24,796 bases of DNA from NCBI GenBank assembly GCA_015063335.1, contig SVUH01000022.1:1-24796 (forward strand), written 5' to 3'. The translations under genes and the position numbers were made by a program. Positions within the stretch are counted from its first letter, which is position 1; every line of letters starts with the position of its first letter. Of the stretch, positions 15,911 through 23,428 are shown piece by piece. The stretch is from Oscillospiraceae bacterium. Its GTDB lineage: Bacteria; Bacillota_A; Clostridia; Oscillospirales; CAG-272. A model generated the notes under the pieces. It was not told where the DNA came from and ran no database searches. It saw nothing but the letters and a program-made list of their open reading frames with translations.

Positions 15911-16531
15911 TTAGTTTTTAAAATAATTTTCTGCAATTTTGGGGTTTCTTGAGACGGAGCATTTTTCCGACGTTACGATAGCGCGGATCTGATTTGCCGC
16001 ATCAAGGTCGAGTCCGTCGTGGTTGTATACAACGTAGTCGTATGCCTCGGCAAAGGTAATTTCTTCCTTGGCTCTTTCAAGGCGTAAGCGGACCTTTTCC
16101 TCTGTTTCGGTTCCTCTGCCGCGAAGCCTTGCTTCCTGCACGGAGAACGAGGGGGGCAACAGAAGCACAAGAACGGCATCGGGGTATTTCCTTTTGACGT
16201 TCTGTGCGCCCTCGACCTCTATTTCAAGTATGAGGTTTTTTCCCGAAGCCAATACAGCCTCGGCTTCTTTTTTAGGCGTTCCGTAAAAGTTACCGCAGTA
16301 TTCTGTGTATTCGAGCATATCACCGCGCTCAATGCGCGCCAAAAACTCTTCCCGTGAAATGAAATGATAATTTATTCCGTCAACCTCGCCGGGGCGGGGA
16401 GCTCTTGTCGTTGCCGAAACGGAATATACGAAATCTCCCGAACTTAGCAGGTGTGCGTTTACAGTACCCTTACCGCTGCCCGCGGGTCCTGATACTACTA
16501 TTAAAAGTCCTTTATTCATATTCTCGGTCAT
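15911..16531 (-). CDS. gmk: Guanylate kinase
   Basis: Gmk phosphorylates GMP to GDP with ATP. The 206-residue protein has the P loop GPAGSGKGT (15-23), the GMP-binding block [21 protein letters not shown], and the EYCGNFYGT segment, all family hallmarks, and the usual lid region ([15 protein letters not shown]). The first ATG overlaps the remA stop as ATGA, but the GAGGA site touches it directly; the second ATG at 16519, twelve bases from that site, is an alternative start and leaves the P loop intact. It is coupled to remA upstream and precedes rpoZ. Confidence 0.94.
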   Translation of the reverse strand: MTENMNKGLLIVVSGPAGSGKGTVNAHLLSSGDFVYSVSATTRAPRPGEVDGINYHFISREEFLARIERGDMLEYTEYCGNFYGTPKKEAEAVLASGKNLILEIEVEGAQNVKRKYPDAVLVLLLPPSFSVQEARLRGRGTETEEKVRLRLERAKEEITFAEAYDYVVYNHDGLDLDAANQIRAIVTSEKCSVSRNPKIAENYFKN

Positions 16532-16788
16532 TCCTCGATATCGTCCTCGGTGTCGTTGTCGTCAACTCTGTTTGCTATCGTTTCTGCCTGGATAGCAGAA
16601 AGAATAACGTGCTCGCTGTCCGTTATTATGACGGCGCGCGTTCTGCGTCCGCAGGAAACGTCTATAACTCTGCCGCCGTCCTTTGCATCCTGTACGAGTC
16701 TTTTGACGGGAGCGGAGTCGGGGCTTACTATCGTGACTATTCTTTCAGCTGCAACCATGTTGCCAAAGCCAATGTTTATGAATTTCAT
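16528..16788 (-). CDS. remA: RemA/DUF370 family regulator
   Basis: The 86-residue protein matches the RemA (DUF370) family. In Bacillus subtilis RemA is a DNA-binding regulator of biofilm matrix and osmoprotection genes that forms ring-like oligomers. Typical blocks are [27 protein letters not shown] (read in two halves, INIGFGNMV and [11 protein letters not shown]), the [30 protein letters not shown] core, and a short acidic tail ([11 protein letters not shown]). It sits between yicC and gmk, the conserved position in Firmicutes, and ends in an ATGA overlap with gmk. Its targets in this organism are unknown. Confidence 0.93.
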   Translation of the reverse strand: MKFINIGFGNMVAAERIVTIVSPDSAPVKRLVQDAKDGGRVIDVSCGRRTRAVIITDSEHVILSAIQAETIANRVDDNDTEDDIEE

Positions 16789-16800
16789 TTTTTGCCTCCG

Positions 16801-17688
16801 TTACTCTATGTTCTGTATCTGCTCGCGTATCTTTTCTATATCGCACTTTATATCGACAACCAGATGTGCGATAGTGGAGTTTTGACATTTTGAGCCTATT
16901 GTGTTGGTTTCACGGTTGATCTCCTGAACGAGGAAGTCAAGCTTTCTTCCCGCAGGCTCGTCGGACTCGAGAATTGTCGCAAAGCCGTCGAAGTGAGAGC
17001 GGAGTCTGACAAGCTCCTCGTCGATCGCTATTTTATCGGCAAAAATCGCACATTCTGTGAGTATACGGTTTTCGTCAAACACTATTCTGTTGTCGGAGAG
17101 CATTTCGCGAAGCCTTGCTTCCAGCTTCTCACGGTAGCTTGATGTATCCGAGAGTGAAATTTTTTCTATTTCGTCAACACGGGCTTTTATAGCCTCGACC
17201 TTTTTGCAAAGATCGCGTCTTATATTCTCACCCTCGCGGACTCTTGCCGCTAAAAACTTTTCAATTGCCTCGTCGAGAACGACCGCAAGATCTGCCCAAT
17301 CGCGTTCAGCATCATCTTCGCTTTTCTTAATTACGAAAATATCGGGATTCTTTGCTACGTTCATAATGCTCACGTCGTTGGTAAGCCCGAACTTATCCCC
17401 AAGCTTTTGAAGTGCCGAGATGTAAGCGGAGGCATAGCCCTCGTCAATATCAAAGCTCACGTCGGGCGTGTCGATCACGTTTATCGTTACGTAAACGTCG
17501 ACCTTACCGCGGGAGATGGATTTTGATTGAAGATGCGGCTTGATTTTTTCCTCAAGAAAAGAAAATGCGCGGGGAAGCTTTACGGAGCAGTCAAAAAATC
17601 TGTTGTTGACGCTTTTGAGTTCGACGGTAATATCCTTGCCACCCACCGTGCTTCTTGCTCTTCCGAAGGAGGTCATGCTTTTTATCAT
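16801..17688 (-). CDS. yicC: YicC/YloC family endoribonuclease
   Basis: YicC-family proteins are endoribonucleases; E. coli YicC helps degrade a small RNA. The 295-residue protein opens with IKSMTSFGRAR and has the conserved VELKSVNNRFFD and LPRAFSFLEEKI blocks, a central helical region, and the C-terminal GRKLDFLVQEINRETNTIGSK segment that is the strongest family mark. Length fits the family. It is the first gene of the thirteen-gene minus-strand operon and lies 43 bases downstream of its -10 box. Confidence 0.95.
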   Translation of the reverse strand: MIKSMTSFGRARSTVGGKDITVELKSVNNRFFDCSVKLPRAFSFLEEKIKPHLQSKSISRGKVDVYVTINVIDTPDVSFDIDEGYASAYISALQKLGDKFGLTNDVSIMNVAKNPDIFVIKKSEDDAERDWADLAVVLDEAIEKFLAARVREGENIRRDLCKKVEAIKARVDEIEKISLSDTSSYREKLEARLREMLSDNRIVFDENRILTECAIFADKIAIDEELVRLRSHFDGFATILESDEPAGRKLDFLVQEINRETNTIGSKCQNSTIAHLVVDIKCDIEKIREQIQNIE

Positions 17689-17731
17689 GAGGAATTCTCC
17701 TTAATAAATAAAACATAATATATCAATATAT

Positions 17732-17760
17732 ATTATAAGGCATTTTTTGCCTCTTGTCAA
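17732..17760 (-). promoter_or_regulatory. Consensus sigma-A promoter of the yicC-thiN operon
   Basis: On the minus strand TTGACA (17760-17755) and TATAAT (17737-17732) are perfect and 17 bases apart. No strong terminator is visible from here to thiN, so this promoter probably drives all thirteen genes over 12 kb. The 300-base divergent gap between yicC and efp holds this and the efp promoter and otherwise only AT-rich DNA. Confidence 0.92.
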
Positions 17761-17914
17761 CGGACTTTTTGAATTTTGAGCAATTACATACAATTATTTT
17801 AAGATATAGCTACATTTTATGGGTGTTTTTAAAGTCGAATAGCACAAAATAGAGGAGAGGGGGAGAATTTTTTACTTTTATTAGCATGTTTTTTCAAAAA
17901 ATGTAAAAAACTAC

Positions 17915-17943
17915 TTGAAATTTTCGCGCTGATGGTGTATAAT
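17915..17943 (+). promoter_or_regulatory. Sigma-A promoter of efp
   Basis: TTGAAA (17915-17920) and TATAAT (17938-17943) are 17 bases apart. The predicted leader is about 55 bases. Confidence 0.85.
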
Positions 17944-18005
17944 AAAATGGATTTAATGTGCGGCACAGCCGCCAAGGATAATTTAAAAACATGGAGGACT
18001 GCAAA

Positions 18006-18563
18006 ATGGTAGTAGCAGGCGATTTTAAGAACGGTATTACTTTTGATATGGACGGCAACGTATATCAGGTAATCGAATTTCAGCACGTAAAGCCCGGTAA
18101 GGGAGCGGCATTTGTCCGCACGAAGATCAAGAACGTTATCACGGGTTCGGTTATTGAAAGAACCTTCAGCCCCACGGATAAGTTCGAGAACGCTTATATC
18201 GAGAGAAAGGAAATGCAGTATTCCTACAACGACGGAGATCTGTATTACTTTATGGATATGGAGAGCTTCGATATGATGCCTCTTAACAGCGACAAGCTTC
18301 CCGACAACTTCAAGTTCGTTAAGGAAGAAATGATGTGTAAGATAATTTCTTACAAGGGTAACGTATTTGGAGTTGAGCCTCCTACGTTCGTTGAGCTCGA
18401 GGTTACTCAGACCGATCCCGGCTTTGCAGGAAATACCGCGACCAACACCCTTAAGCCCGCAACGCTTGAGACCGGTGCCGTTATCAAGGTTCCGCTCTTT
18501 ATCAACGAGGGCGACGTTCTGAAGATCGACACCAGAACCGGTGAGTATCTCTCCCGTGCTTAA
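18006..18563 (+). CDS. efp: Elongation factor P
   Basis: EF-P relieves ribosome stalling at polyproline stretches. The start at 18006 has GGAGG eight bases ahead and gives exactly 185 residues, the usual family length; an in-frame ATG five codons upstream overlaps the ribosome binding site. Three OB-type domains are present. The tip loop is [10 protein letters not shown] with Lys32, the residue modified in some lineages. The C-terminal GEYLSRA ending and the DPGFAGNT block are typical. The following acidic zinc-ribbon gene begins 22 bases downstream and is probably co-transcribed. Confidence 0.95.
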   Translation: MVVAGDFKNGITFDMDGNVYQVIEFQHVKPGKGAAFVRTKIKNVITGSVIERTFSPTDKFENAYIERKEMQYSYNDGDLYYFMDMESFDMMPLNSDKLPDNFKFVKEEMMCKIISYKGNVFGVEPPTFVELEVTQTDPGFAGNTATNTLKPATLETGAVIKVPLFINEGDVLKIDTRTGEYLSRA

Positions 18564-18585
18564 TTTTGATAGGAGGAGAACTGTT

Positions 18586-19026
18586 ATGGAAATGACACTT
18601 AACGAAAGAGCTGCTTATATAAAGGGACTTTGCGACGGAATGGAGCTTGATACCGCTTCCAAGGAGGGCAAGGTTATTGCCGCTTTGACCGAGCTTATTT
18701 CCGATATGGCTATCACCATCGAGGAGCTTGAGGATGAGGTCGTTGATCTTCGCGAGTATATCGAGGAGATCGACGAGGATCTTGGCGACGTTGAGGAGGT
18801 TCTTTGCGACGAGGACTGCGACTGTGACTGCGATTGCGACTGTGATTGTGATTGCGATTGCTGTGACGACGAGGACGATTATTTCGAGGTAGAGTGCCCC
18901 TCTTGCGGAGAGACCATCTGCTTTGACGGCACTATCGATCCCGAGGAGCTTGCATGCCCCGCATGCGGAGAAAAGTTCGAGTGCATCGTCGAGGAAGAAG
19001 ACCTCGAGGCTCTTGACGAGGAATAA
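18586..19026 (+). CDS. CD1247-type acidic protein with Cys-Asp repeat and zinc ribbon
   Basis: The 146-residue protein begins like the clostridial CD1247 N-terminal domain (NERAAYIKGLCDGMELDT), followed by an acidic helix that may coil (about 41-73). Residues 74-93 are an unusual run in which cysteine alternates with aspartate, ending in Cys-Cys (cysteines at 74, 78, 80, 82, 84, 86, 88, 90, 92 and 93). A zinc-ribbon-like domain follows: C104-x2-C107 with CPSCGE, and C124-x2-C127 with CPACGE, plus Cys112 and Cys133. An AGGAGG site supports this start; a longer reading would begin inside efp. Function is unknown. The repeat could bind metals as a thiolate cluster. Net charge is strongly negative. 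Confidence 0.82.
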   Translation: MEMTLNERAAYIKGLCDGMELDTASKEGKVIAALTELISDMAITIEELEDEVVDLREYIEEIDEDLGDVEEVLCDEDCDCDCDCDCDCDCDCCDDEDDYFEVECPSCGETICFDGTIDPEELACPACGEKFECIVEEEDLEALDEE

Positions 19027-19041
19027 TTTAAGAGTAAAAAT

Positions 19042-19068
19042 GGGGTTGCCGCACGGCAACCCCTGAAT
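19042..19068 (+). terminator. Probable terminator after the Cys-Asp protein
   Basis: A 9-base-pair stem GGGGTTGCC (19042-19050) with GGCAACCCC (19055-19063) and a four-base loop is followed by a poor T run (TGAATTTTG). It is plausible but weaker than the other terminators here. Confidence 0.6.
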
Positions 19069-19091
19069 TTTGAAAAAATATAAAAAAATAC

Positions 19092-19120
19092 TTGACAAAG
19101 CTTGTTCGCTGTGGTATAAT
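19092..19120 (+). promoter_or_regulatory. Consensus promoter of rpmG-secE-nusG-rplK-rplA
   Basis: TTGACA (19092-19097) and TATAAT (19115-19120) are perfect and 17 bases apart. Transcription should start near 19127, about 132 bases before rpmG. Confidence 0.92.
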
Positions 19121-19126
19121 GTGAAT

Positions 19127-19258
19127 TACCTCTGCGAGTAGGCTTTTTTTCGTGCGCAAAAAGCGCCAAACGCCACGAAACTGCTCCGTGAGGGAGGTAC
19201 ACGGACGCGTTCCGCACGCGGGATGTGTCAAATAATTTTAAATGGGAGGTGCCGAAAA
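19127..19258 (+). promoter_or_regulatory. Structured leader of the rpmG operon
   Basis: The 132-base leader can fold. TACCTC (19127-19132) can pair with GAGGTA (19194-19199), enclosing a hairpin TTTCGTG (19148-19154) with CACGAAA (19174-19180) topped by CGC/GCG around AAAAA. A second short stem CGCG...CGCG lies at 19206-19220, inside ACAC/GTGT. GGGAGG at 19244-19249 is the rpmG ribosome binding site. I do not recognise a named riboswitch or T-box; no open frame fills it. It may be a control element or simply a folded leader. Confidence 0.45.
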
Positions 19259-19420
19259 ATGGCTAATGATGCAAGAGTCAAGATTACTCTGGTATGCACT
19301 GAGTGTAAGCAGAGAAACTATGACACGAAGAAGAACAAAAAGAACGATCCTGACAGACTTGAATTGAAGAAGTATTGCAGGTTCTGCCGCAAGCACACTC
19401 TTCACAAAGAATCTAAGTAA
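19259..19420 (+). CDS. rpmG: 50S ribosomal protein L33
   Basis: L33 is a small large-subunit protein. The 53-residue product (from MANDARVKI) has the two zinc-ribbon pairs CTEC and CRFC, so it is the zinc-binding form, and ends with the typical [17 protein letters not shown] block. A GGGAGG site lies nine bases ahead of this ATG; an upstream in-frame ATG at 19223 lacks a good site and reads through the leader. It heads the secE-nusG-rplK-rplA unit, as in Bacillus and many Clostridia. Confidence 0.95.
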   Translation: MANDARVKITLVCTECKQRNYDTKKNKKNDPDRLELKKYCRFCRKHTLHKESK

Positions 19421-19434
19421 TTCGGAGGGAAGAC

Positions 19435-19701
19435 ATGGCAGAGAATGAAAAGAAGGTCGTAAAGACCGAAATCAAGTCCGCCAAACCCAAGAAGGAAAAG
19501 AAAAAGGGAAGGGTAAAAGAGGCTTGGAAAGGATTTAAGAGCGAAGTAAAGAAGATCGTATGGCCGTCCGGAAAGCAGGTTCTTAAAAACACACTTGTTG
19601 TTTTGGTTATACTTGTTGTTTGTGCGGTTGTGATCGGCCTGCTTGACTATGCTTTTGCAGGCGGATTTAACGCTCTTGTTGGGCTGTTCAGCCCCAACTA
19701 A
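19435..19701 (+). CDS. secE: Preprotein translocase subunit SecE
   Basis: SecE clamps the SecY channel in the membrane. The 88-residue protein has a lysine-rich cytoplasmic N terminus, the conserved amphipathic stretch FKSEVKKIVWPSGKQVLKNT, and one membrane segment (about 54-75, VVLVILVVCAVVIGLL). This is the short single-span form. A GGAGG site precedes the ATG. It lies 14 bases after rpmG and just before nusG. Confidence 0.95.
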   Translation: MAENEKKVVKTEIKSAKPKKEKKKGRVKEAWKGFKSEVKKIVWPSGKQVLKNTLVVLVILVVCAVVIGLLDYAFAGGFNALVGLFSPN

Positions 19702-19710
19702 TGATTGAAA

Positions 19711-20247
19711 ATGAGTAATTTCAATGAAATGAACGTAGGTCCCAGATGGTATGTGGCGCACACTTATTCGGGATATGAAAACAAGGTTAAGGCAAGCCTT
19801 GAAAAGATCGTAGAAAACCGCGGGCTTGAAAATCTTATATTCGACATTCGTGTTCCCGTTGAGACCGTTATAGAAAAGCACGGTGACAAGGAAAAGGAAG
19901 TCGAGCTTAAGGTATTTCCCAGCTACGTTTTTATCAAGATGGTAATGACGGATGAAAGCTGGCATGCAGTAAAGTCTATTACAGGATTTACGGGCTTTGT
20001 TGGCCCGGGATCAAGTCCCACGCCCCTTACGGATGCCGAGGTAGAGCAGCTCAACATCGAAACGACGAGAGTAGAGCTTATGGTTAAGGTTGGAGACAGC
20101 GTTACCGTTACCGATGGATTGTTCGAGGGCTACAAGGGAACTGTTCAGGCAGTATCCGAAGATCTTAAAAACGTTACGGTTCTTATTAAGAGAGGAACAC
20201 GTGACATGTCCGTTGAGCTTGACGCAACAAGCGTAAAGCTCGCATAA
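19711..20247 (+). CDS. nusG: Transcription termination/antitermination protein NusG
   Basis: NusG binds the RNA polymerase clamp and links it to Rho or the ribosome. The protein has the NGN domain (RWYVAHTYSGYENKVKASL, FPSYVFIKM) and a C-terminal KOW domain (VGDSVTVTDGLFEGYKGTVQ), with the usual GPGSSPTPLTDAEV linker. The start is uncertain: ATG at 19711 gives 178 residues; a TTG two codons earlier and an ATG at 19729 are alternatives. None has a clear ribosome binding site, so initiation probably depends on coupling to the secE stop nine bases away. Order secE-nusG-rplK-rplA is conserved. Confidence 0.94.
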   Translation: MSNFNEMNVGPRWYVAHTYSGYENKVKASLEKIVENRGLENLIFDIRVPVETVIEKHGDKEKEVELKVFPSYVFIKMVMTDESWHAVKSITGFTGFVGPGSSPTPLTDAEVEQLNIETTRVELMVKVGDSVTVTDGLFEGYKGTVQAVSEDLKNVTVLIKRGTRDMSVELDATSVKLA

Positions 20248-20331
20248 AGGACCGCAAGGTCAAAAAAGTGGGAGGGAGAAAATTTCACTTTAATTCTCCC
20301 GTAAATCACCACATTTGGAGGTATTTTAATT
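20248..20331 (+). promoter_or_regulatory. Folded spacer before rplK, candidate ribosomal-protein control site
   Basis: The spacer contains GACC-GCAA-GGTC (20250-20261), a small hairpin with a GNRA loop, and a 7-base-pair stem GGGAGAA (20274-20280) with TTCTCCC (20294-20300). The rplK ribosome binding site GGAGG follows. L1 represses the L11-L1 operon by binding its leader in other bacteria, so a similar role is possible; I cannot identify the L1 site with confidence. Confidence 0.3.
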
Positions 20332-20757
20332 ATGGCAAAGAAAGTTATGGGTTACATCAAGCTGCAGTTGCCCGCTGGTAAGGCAACTCCTCAGCCCCCC
20401 GTAGGACCTGCACTCGGTCAGTACGGTGTTGCAATTCCCGTATTTACTAAGGAATTCAACGAAAGAACAAAGAACGACATCGGACTTATCATCCCTGTTG
20501 TTATCACGGTTTATGCTGACCGTTCATTCACGTTTATCACCAAGACTCCTCCCGCAGCTGTCCTCATCAAGAAGGAAGCTAAGATCGAGTCCGGCTCCGC
20601 AAAGCCCAACAAGACAAAGGTTGCAAAGCTTACCAAGGAGCAGGTAAGAAAGATCGCAGAGATCAAGATGCCCGACCTCAATGCTTCTTGCGTTGAGACC
20701 GCTATGAGCATGGTTGCAGGTACTGCACGCTCTATGGGTGTCGTTGTAGAAGACTAA
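20332..20757 (+). CDS. rplK: 50S ribosomal protein L11
   Basis: L11 forms the GTPase-associated stalk base with 23S rRNA. The 141-residue protein is full length and has the typical [19 protein letters not shown] opening, [11 protein letters not shown], the [16 protein letters not shown] block, and the C-terminal RNA-binding domain with [27 protein letters not shown] precedes the ATG. rplA follows after 14 bases. Confidence 0.97.
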   Translation: MAKKVMGYIKLQLPAGKATPQPPVGPALGQYGVAIPVFTKEFNERTKNDIGLIIPVVITVYADRSFTFITKTPPAAVLIKKEAKIESGSAKPNKTKVAKLTKEQVRKIAEIKMPDLNASCVETAMSMVAGTARSMGVVVED

Positions 20758-20771
20758 GGGGGTACGTGAAA

Positions 20772-21458
20772 ATGGGTAAGAAATATACAGACAGCGTAAA
20801 GCTTATTGAAAAGAGCAAGGCATACGATCCCGCTGAGGCGTTGGCTCTCGTTTGCCAGACTTCTAAGGCAAAGTTTGATGAAACCATCGAGATCCACATC
20901 CGCTTGGGTGTTGACTCCCGTCACGCTGACCAGCAGGTCAGAGGCGCGGTAGTTCTTCCCAACGGAACGGGTAAGAATGTAAAGGTTCTCGTATTCGCAA
21001 AGGGTGACAACGTTCAGAAGGCACTTGACGCAGGCGCAGATTACGCAGGCGGAGCTGAGTACGCAGAGAAGATCCAGACCGAAAACTGGTTCGATTTCGA
21101 CGTTGTTATCGCAAGCCCCGACATGATGGGCGTTATCGGTAAGCTCGGTAAGGTCCTCGGTCCTAAGGGACTTATGCCTTCTCCTAAGGCTGGTACCGTT
21201 ACTCCCGACGTTGCTCGCGCAGTAACTGAGGCAAAGGCTGGTAAGATCGAGTACAGACTTGATAAGACCAACATCATCCACTGCCCCATTGGTAAGGCAT
21301 CTTTCGGTGTTGAGAAGCTCACTGAGAACTTCGATACTCTTGTTGGTGCAGTTGTTAAGGCAAAGCCTGCTGCTGCAAAGGGTCAGTACATCAAGAGCTG
21401 CGTAATCGCAAGCACGATGGGCCCCGGCATCAAGATCAACCAGACAAAGCTTGGCTAA
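20772..21458 (+). CDS. rplA: 50S ribosomal protein L1
   Basis: L1 forms the mobile stalk that assists release of tRNA from the E site, and in many bacteria represses its own operon. The chosen ATG (20772) gives 228 residues, the family norm, with AGGGGG nine bases ahead; a GTG two codons earlier is too close to that site. Typical blocks are [45 protein letters not shown] (residues 125-142) and GPGIKINQ. It is the last gene of the unit: a terminator follows, and the rplJ-rplL genes usually next in line are not there. Confidence 0.97.
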   Translation: MGKKYTDSVKLIEKSKAYDPAEALALVCQTSKAKFDETIEIHIRLGVDSRHADQQVRGAVVLPNGTGKNVKVLVFAKGDNVQKALDAGADYAGGAEYAEKIQTENWFDFDVVIASPDMMGVIGKLGKVLGPKGLMPSPKAGTVTPDVARAVTEAKAGKIEYRLDKTNIIHCPIGKASFGVEKLTENFDTLVGAVVKAKPAAAKGQYIKSCVIASTMGPGIKINQTKLG

Positions 21459-21476
21459 TAAGCTAGGCGATAAAGC

Positions 21477-21511
21477 AAAAAAGACCTCAACTTTATGTTG
21501 AGGTCTTTTTT
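21477..21511 (+). terminator. Intrinsic terminator after rplA
   Basis: A 15-base-pair stem (21477-21491 with 21497-21511, core GACCTCAAC) with a TTTAT loop ends in a T run. It separates the ribosomal protein unit from rny. Confidence 0.93.
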
Positions 21512-21563
21512 GTTTTAAAATGTAAATAAATTGAGAAATTGTAGCTATGTAGCGTAAAAAGTA

Positions 21564-21592
21564 TTGACATTTGACAAGAAATCGTGTAAAAT
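21564..21592 (+). promoter_or_regulatory. Sigma-A promoter of rny
   Basis: TTGACA (21564-21569) and TAAAAT (21587-21592) are 17 bases apart, giving a leader of about 64 bases before the rny ATG. Confidence 0.82.
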
Positions 21593-21662
21593 ATAAGTGT
21601 ATGTCATTATCATTTTTTGATGTAAATAAGCAAAGAAACTGAAAGGATAAGGAGGTGCTAAA

Positions 21663-23210
21663 ATGATAGAGGCAATTATAGCGGGTGCCGCGGCATTTGT
21701 TGTCGGTGCGGTAGCCTTTTCGTTCGTCGGATACGGCGTGCGTAAGAAGAAGGCCGAAAAAGAGATAGGCTCTGCCGAGCAGGAAGTCAAGAGACTTCGC
21801 GAGGAAGGCGCAAAGCAAGCGGAAACCCTTAAAAAAGAAGCGTTGCTCTCCGCAAAGGAAGAAATTCTCAAGCAGAGAACGGAAGCTGAAAAGGAGATCA
21901 AGGAACGCAGAGCAGACGTTTCCAGAATGGAAAGACGTGTTACTCAAAAGGAAGAAAACCTTGATAAGAAGGCAGAGGCTCTTGAGAAAAAGAACGAGCA
22001 GCTTGACAAGAAGATCAAGGAAAACGAGGCGCTGACGGAGCAGATCAACCACCTTCGCGAAAAGGAGATCGAGGTTCTTGAAAAGATCTCGGGAATTTCC
22101 GTTGAGCAGGCTAAGGAGGAGCTCTTGGCGAGAACAGAGTCTGCGATCAAGCACGAGCTTGCGCAGAGAATGACCGAGCTTGAAACTCAGTTCAAGGAGG
22201 AGGCAGACAGCAAGGCAAAGAATATTATTTCTTTGGCTATTCAAAGATGTGCTGCCGACCACGTTGCGGAAACGACGGTATCCGTCGTATCTCTCCCCAA
22301 TGAGGACATGAAGGGAAGAATTATCGGACGTGAGGGAAGAAACATCCAGATGCTTGAGAAGCTGACGGGAATTGAACTCATAATCGACGATACACCCGAA
22401 GCTATCACACTTTCGGGATTTGATCCCGTTCGCAGAGAGACTGCAAGACTTACTCTCGAGAAGCTTATCGCCGACGGACGTATTCACCCCTCGAGAATCG
22501 AGGAGACTGTTGAAAAGGCGGCTCGCGAGGTTGAGGCGGGAATCAAGCAGGCGGGCGAGAGAGCTACGTTTGACGTGGGTATTCACGGAATAAACGGCGA
22601 TCTTGTAAGAATGCTCGGCAGACTTAAGTACAGAACCAGCTACGGACAGAACGTCCTTAAGCACTCGATCGAGGTAGCACTCATTTCGGGTATGATAGCA
22701 GACGAGCTCGGTGTTGACAGCACTGTTGCAAAGCGCGCAGGCTTGCTTCACGATATAGGTAAAGCGCAGACGCACGAAATGGAAGGCTCACACGTTGAGC
22801 TTGGCGTAAACCTTGCGAAGAAGTACAAGGAAAGCAAGGACGTTATTCACGCAATTGAGGCTCACCACGGCGACGTTGACGCGCAGACGATAACGGCAGT
22901 TATCGTTCAGGCGGCTGACGCAATTTCCGCGGCAAGACCCGGAGCAAGACGTGAGGATCTTGAAAACTACATTAAGAGACTTGAAAAGATCGAGGAGATC
23001 GCAAAGAGCTTCTCGGGAGTCGATAAGGCTTACGCGGTACAGGCGGGCAGAGAGATCAGAGTAATGGTTAAGCCCGAGGAGGTAAACGACGACGGAATGA
23101 AGATAATTGCGCGCGAGATGGCAGCAAAGATTCAGGAAGACGTTAAGTATCCCGGACAGATAAAGATAAACATTATCAGAGAAAGCCGCGCTGTTGATTA
23201 CGCGAAGTAA
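21663..23210 (+). CDS. rny: Ribonuclease Y
   Basis: RNase Y is the membrane-bound endoribonuclease that starts mRNA decay in Gram-positive bacteria. The 515-residue protein has an N-terminal membrane segment (about 4-28), a long charged coiled coil (about 30-175), a KH RNA-binding domain near 205-270 with [19 protein letters not shown], and an HD hydrolase domain near 331-424. HD landmarks are [14 protein letters not shown] with the metal-binding His-Asp pair, EAHHGD and [13 protein letters not shown]. All parts are intact and length is typical. An AGGAGG site precedes the ATG. It stands as a single-gene unit between terminators. Confidence 0.97.
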   Translation: MIEAIIAGAAAFVVGAVAFSFVGYGVRKKKAEKEIGSAEQEVKRLREEGAKQAETLKKEALLSAKEEILKQRTEAEKEIKERRADVSRMERRVTQKEENLDKKAEALEKKNEQLDKKIKENEALTEQINHLREKEIEVLEKISGISVEQAKEELLARTESAIKHELAQRMTELETQFKEEADSKAKNIISLAIQRCAADHVAETTVSVVSLPNEDMKGRIIGREGRNIQMLEKLTGIELIIDDTPEAITLSGFDPVRRETARLTLEKLIADGRIHPSRIEETVEKAAREVEAGIKQAGERATFDVGIHGINGDLVRMLGRLKYRTSYGQNVLKHSIEVALISGMIADELGVDSTVAKRAGLLHDIGKAQTHEMEGSHVELGVNLAKKYKESKDVIHAIEAHHGDVDAQTITAVIVQAADAISAARPGARREDLENYIKRLEKIEEIAKSFSGVDKAYAVQAGREIRVMVKPEEVNDDGMKIIAREMAAKIQEDVKYPGQIKINIIRESRAVDYAK

Positions 23211-23304
23211 TCAACTCCCCAATATCTGTTTCCTAAAAGGATTTTTATATAATTACATAGAACTCCGATGGAATTAAGCGTTAAACGCATCAGATAAATC
23301 AGAT

Positions 23305-23350
23305 GCAGAGCAGCGAGACACATGTGCCTCACTGCTCTGCTTTTATTTTT
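23305..23350 (+). terminator. Intrinsic terminator after rny
   Basis: GCAGAGCAG (23305-23313) pairs with CTGCTCTGC (23332-23340); the intervening bases can extend pairing (CACATGTG core). A T-rich run (TTTTATTTTTT) follows. It lies about 95 bases past the rny stop. Confidence 0.85.
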
Positions 23351-23369
23351 TAAAATGTTATATTACTAC

Positions 23370-23398
23370 TTGAAAAAATATAGCGGATATGATAAAAT
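23370..23398 (+). promoter_or_regulatory. Sigma-A promoter of the D,D-carboxypeptidase gene
   Basis: TTGAAA (23370-23375) and TAAAAT (23393-23398) are 17 bases apart; transcription would start near 23405, about 25 bases before the ATG. Confidence 0.78.
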
Positions 23399-23428
23399 AT
23401 AAGTAGTATTTTTGTCGAGGAAGATCAG

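Noticed and set aside
17881..17914. Inverted repeat (ACATGTTTTTTC-like) before the efp promoter
   Set aside because: The pairing is A/T only and weak, and lies in AT-rich spacer; no terminator or operator can be supported.
18820..18864. Microsatellite or CRISPR-like repeat at the Cys-Asp codons
   Set aside because: The unit is six bases, in frame, with synonymous changes; no spacers. It is a coding repeat.
19127..19258. A tRNA gene before secE, as found in some genomes
   Set aside because: No cloverleaf with T-loop GTTCRA and acceptor stem can be drawn in this leader.
19402..19965. A 187-codon minus-strand open frame
   Set aside because: It is antisense to secE and nusG and has no recognisable domain.
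20754..22775. A 673-codon open frame on the minus strand
   Set aside because: It lies opposite rplA and rny, both certain genes. Its composition (rich in Leu, Ser, Cys, Asn) is that of an antisense shadow of codon-biased genes, and it crosses a promoter and terminator on the other strand.
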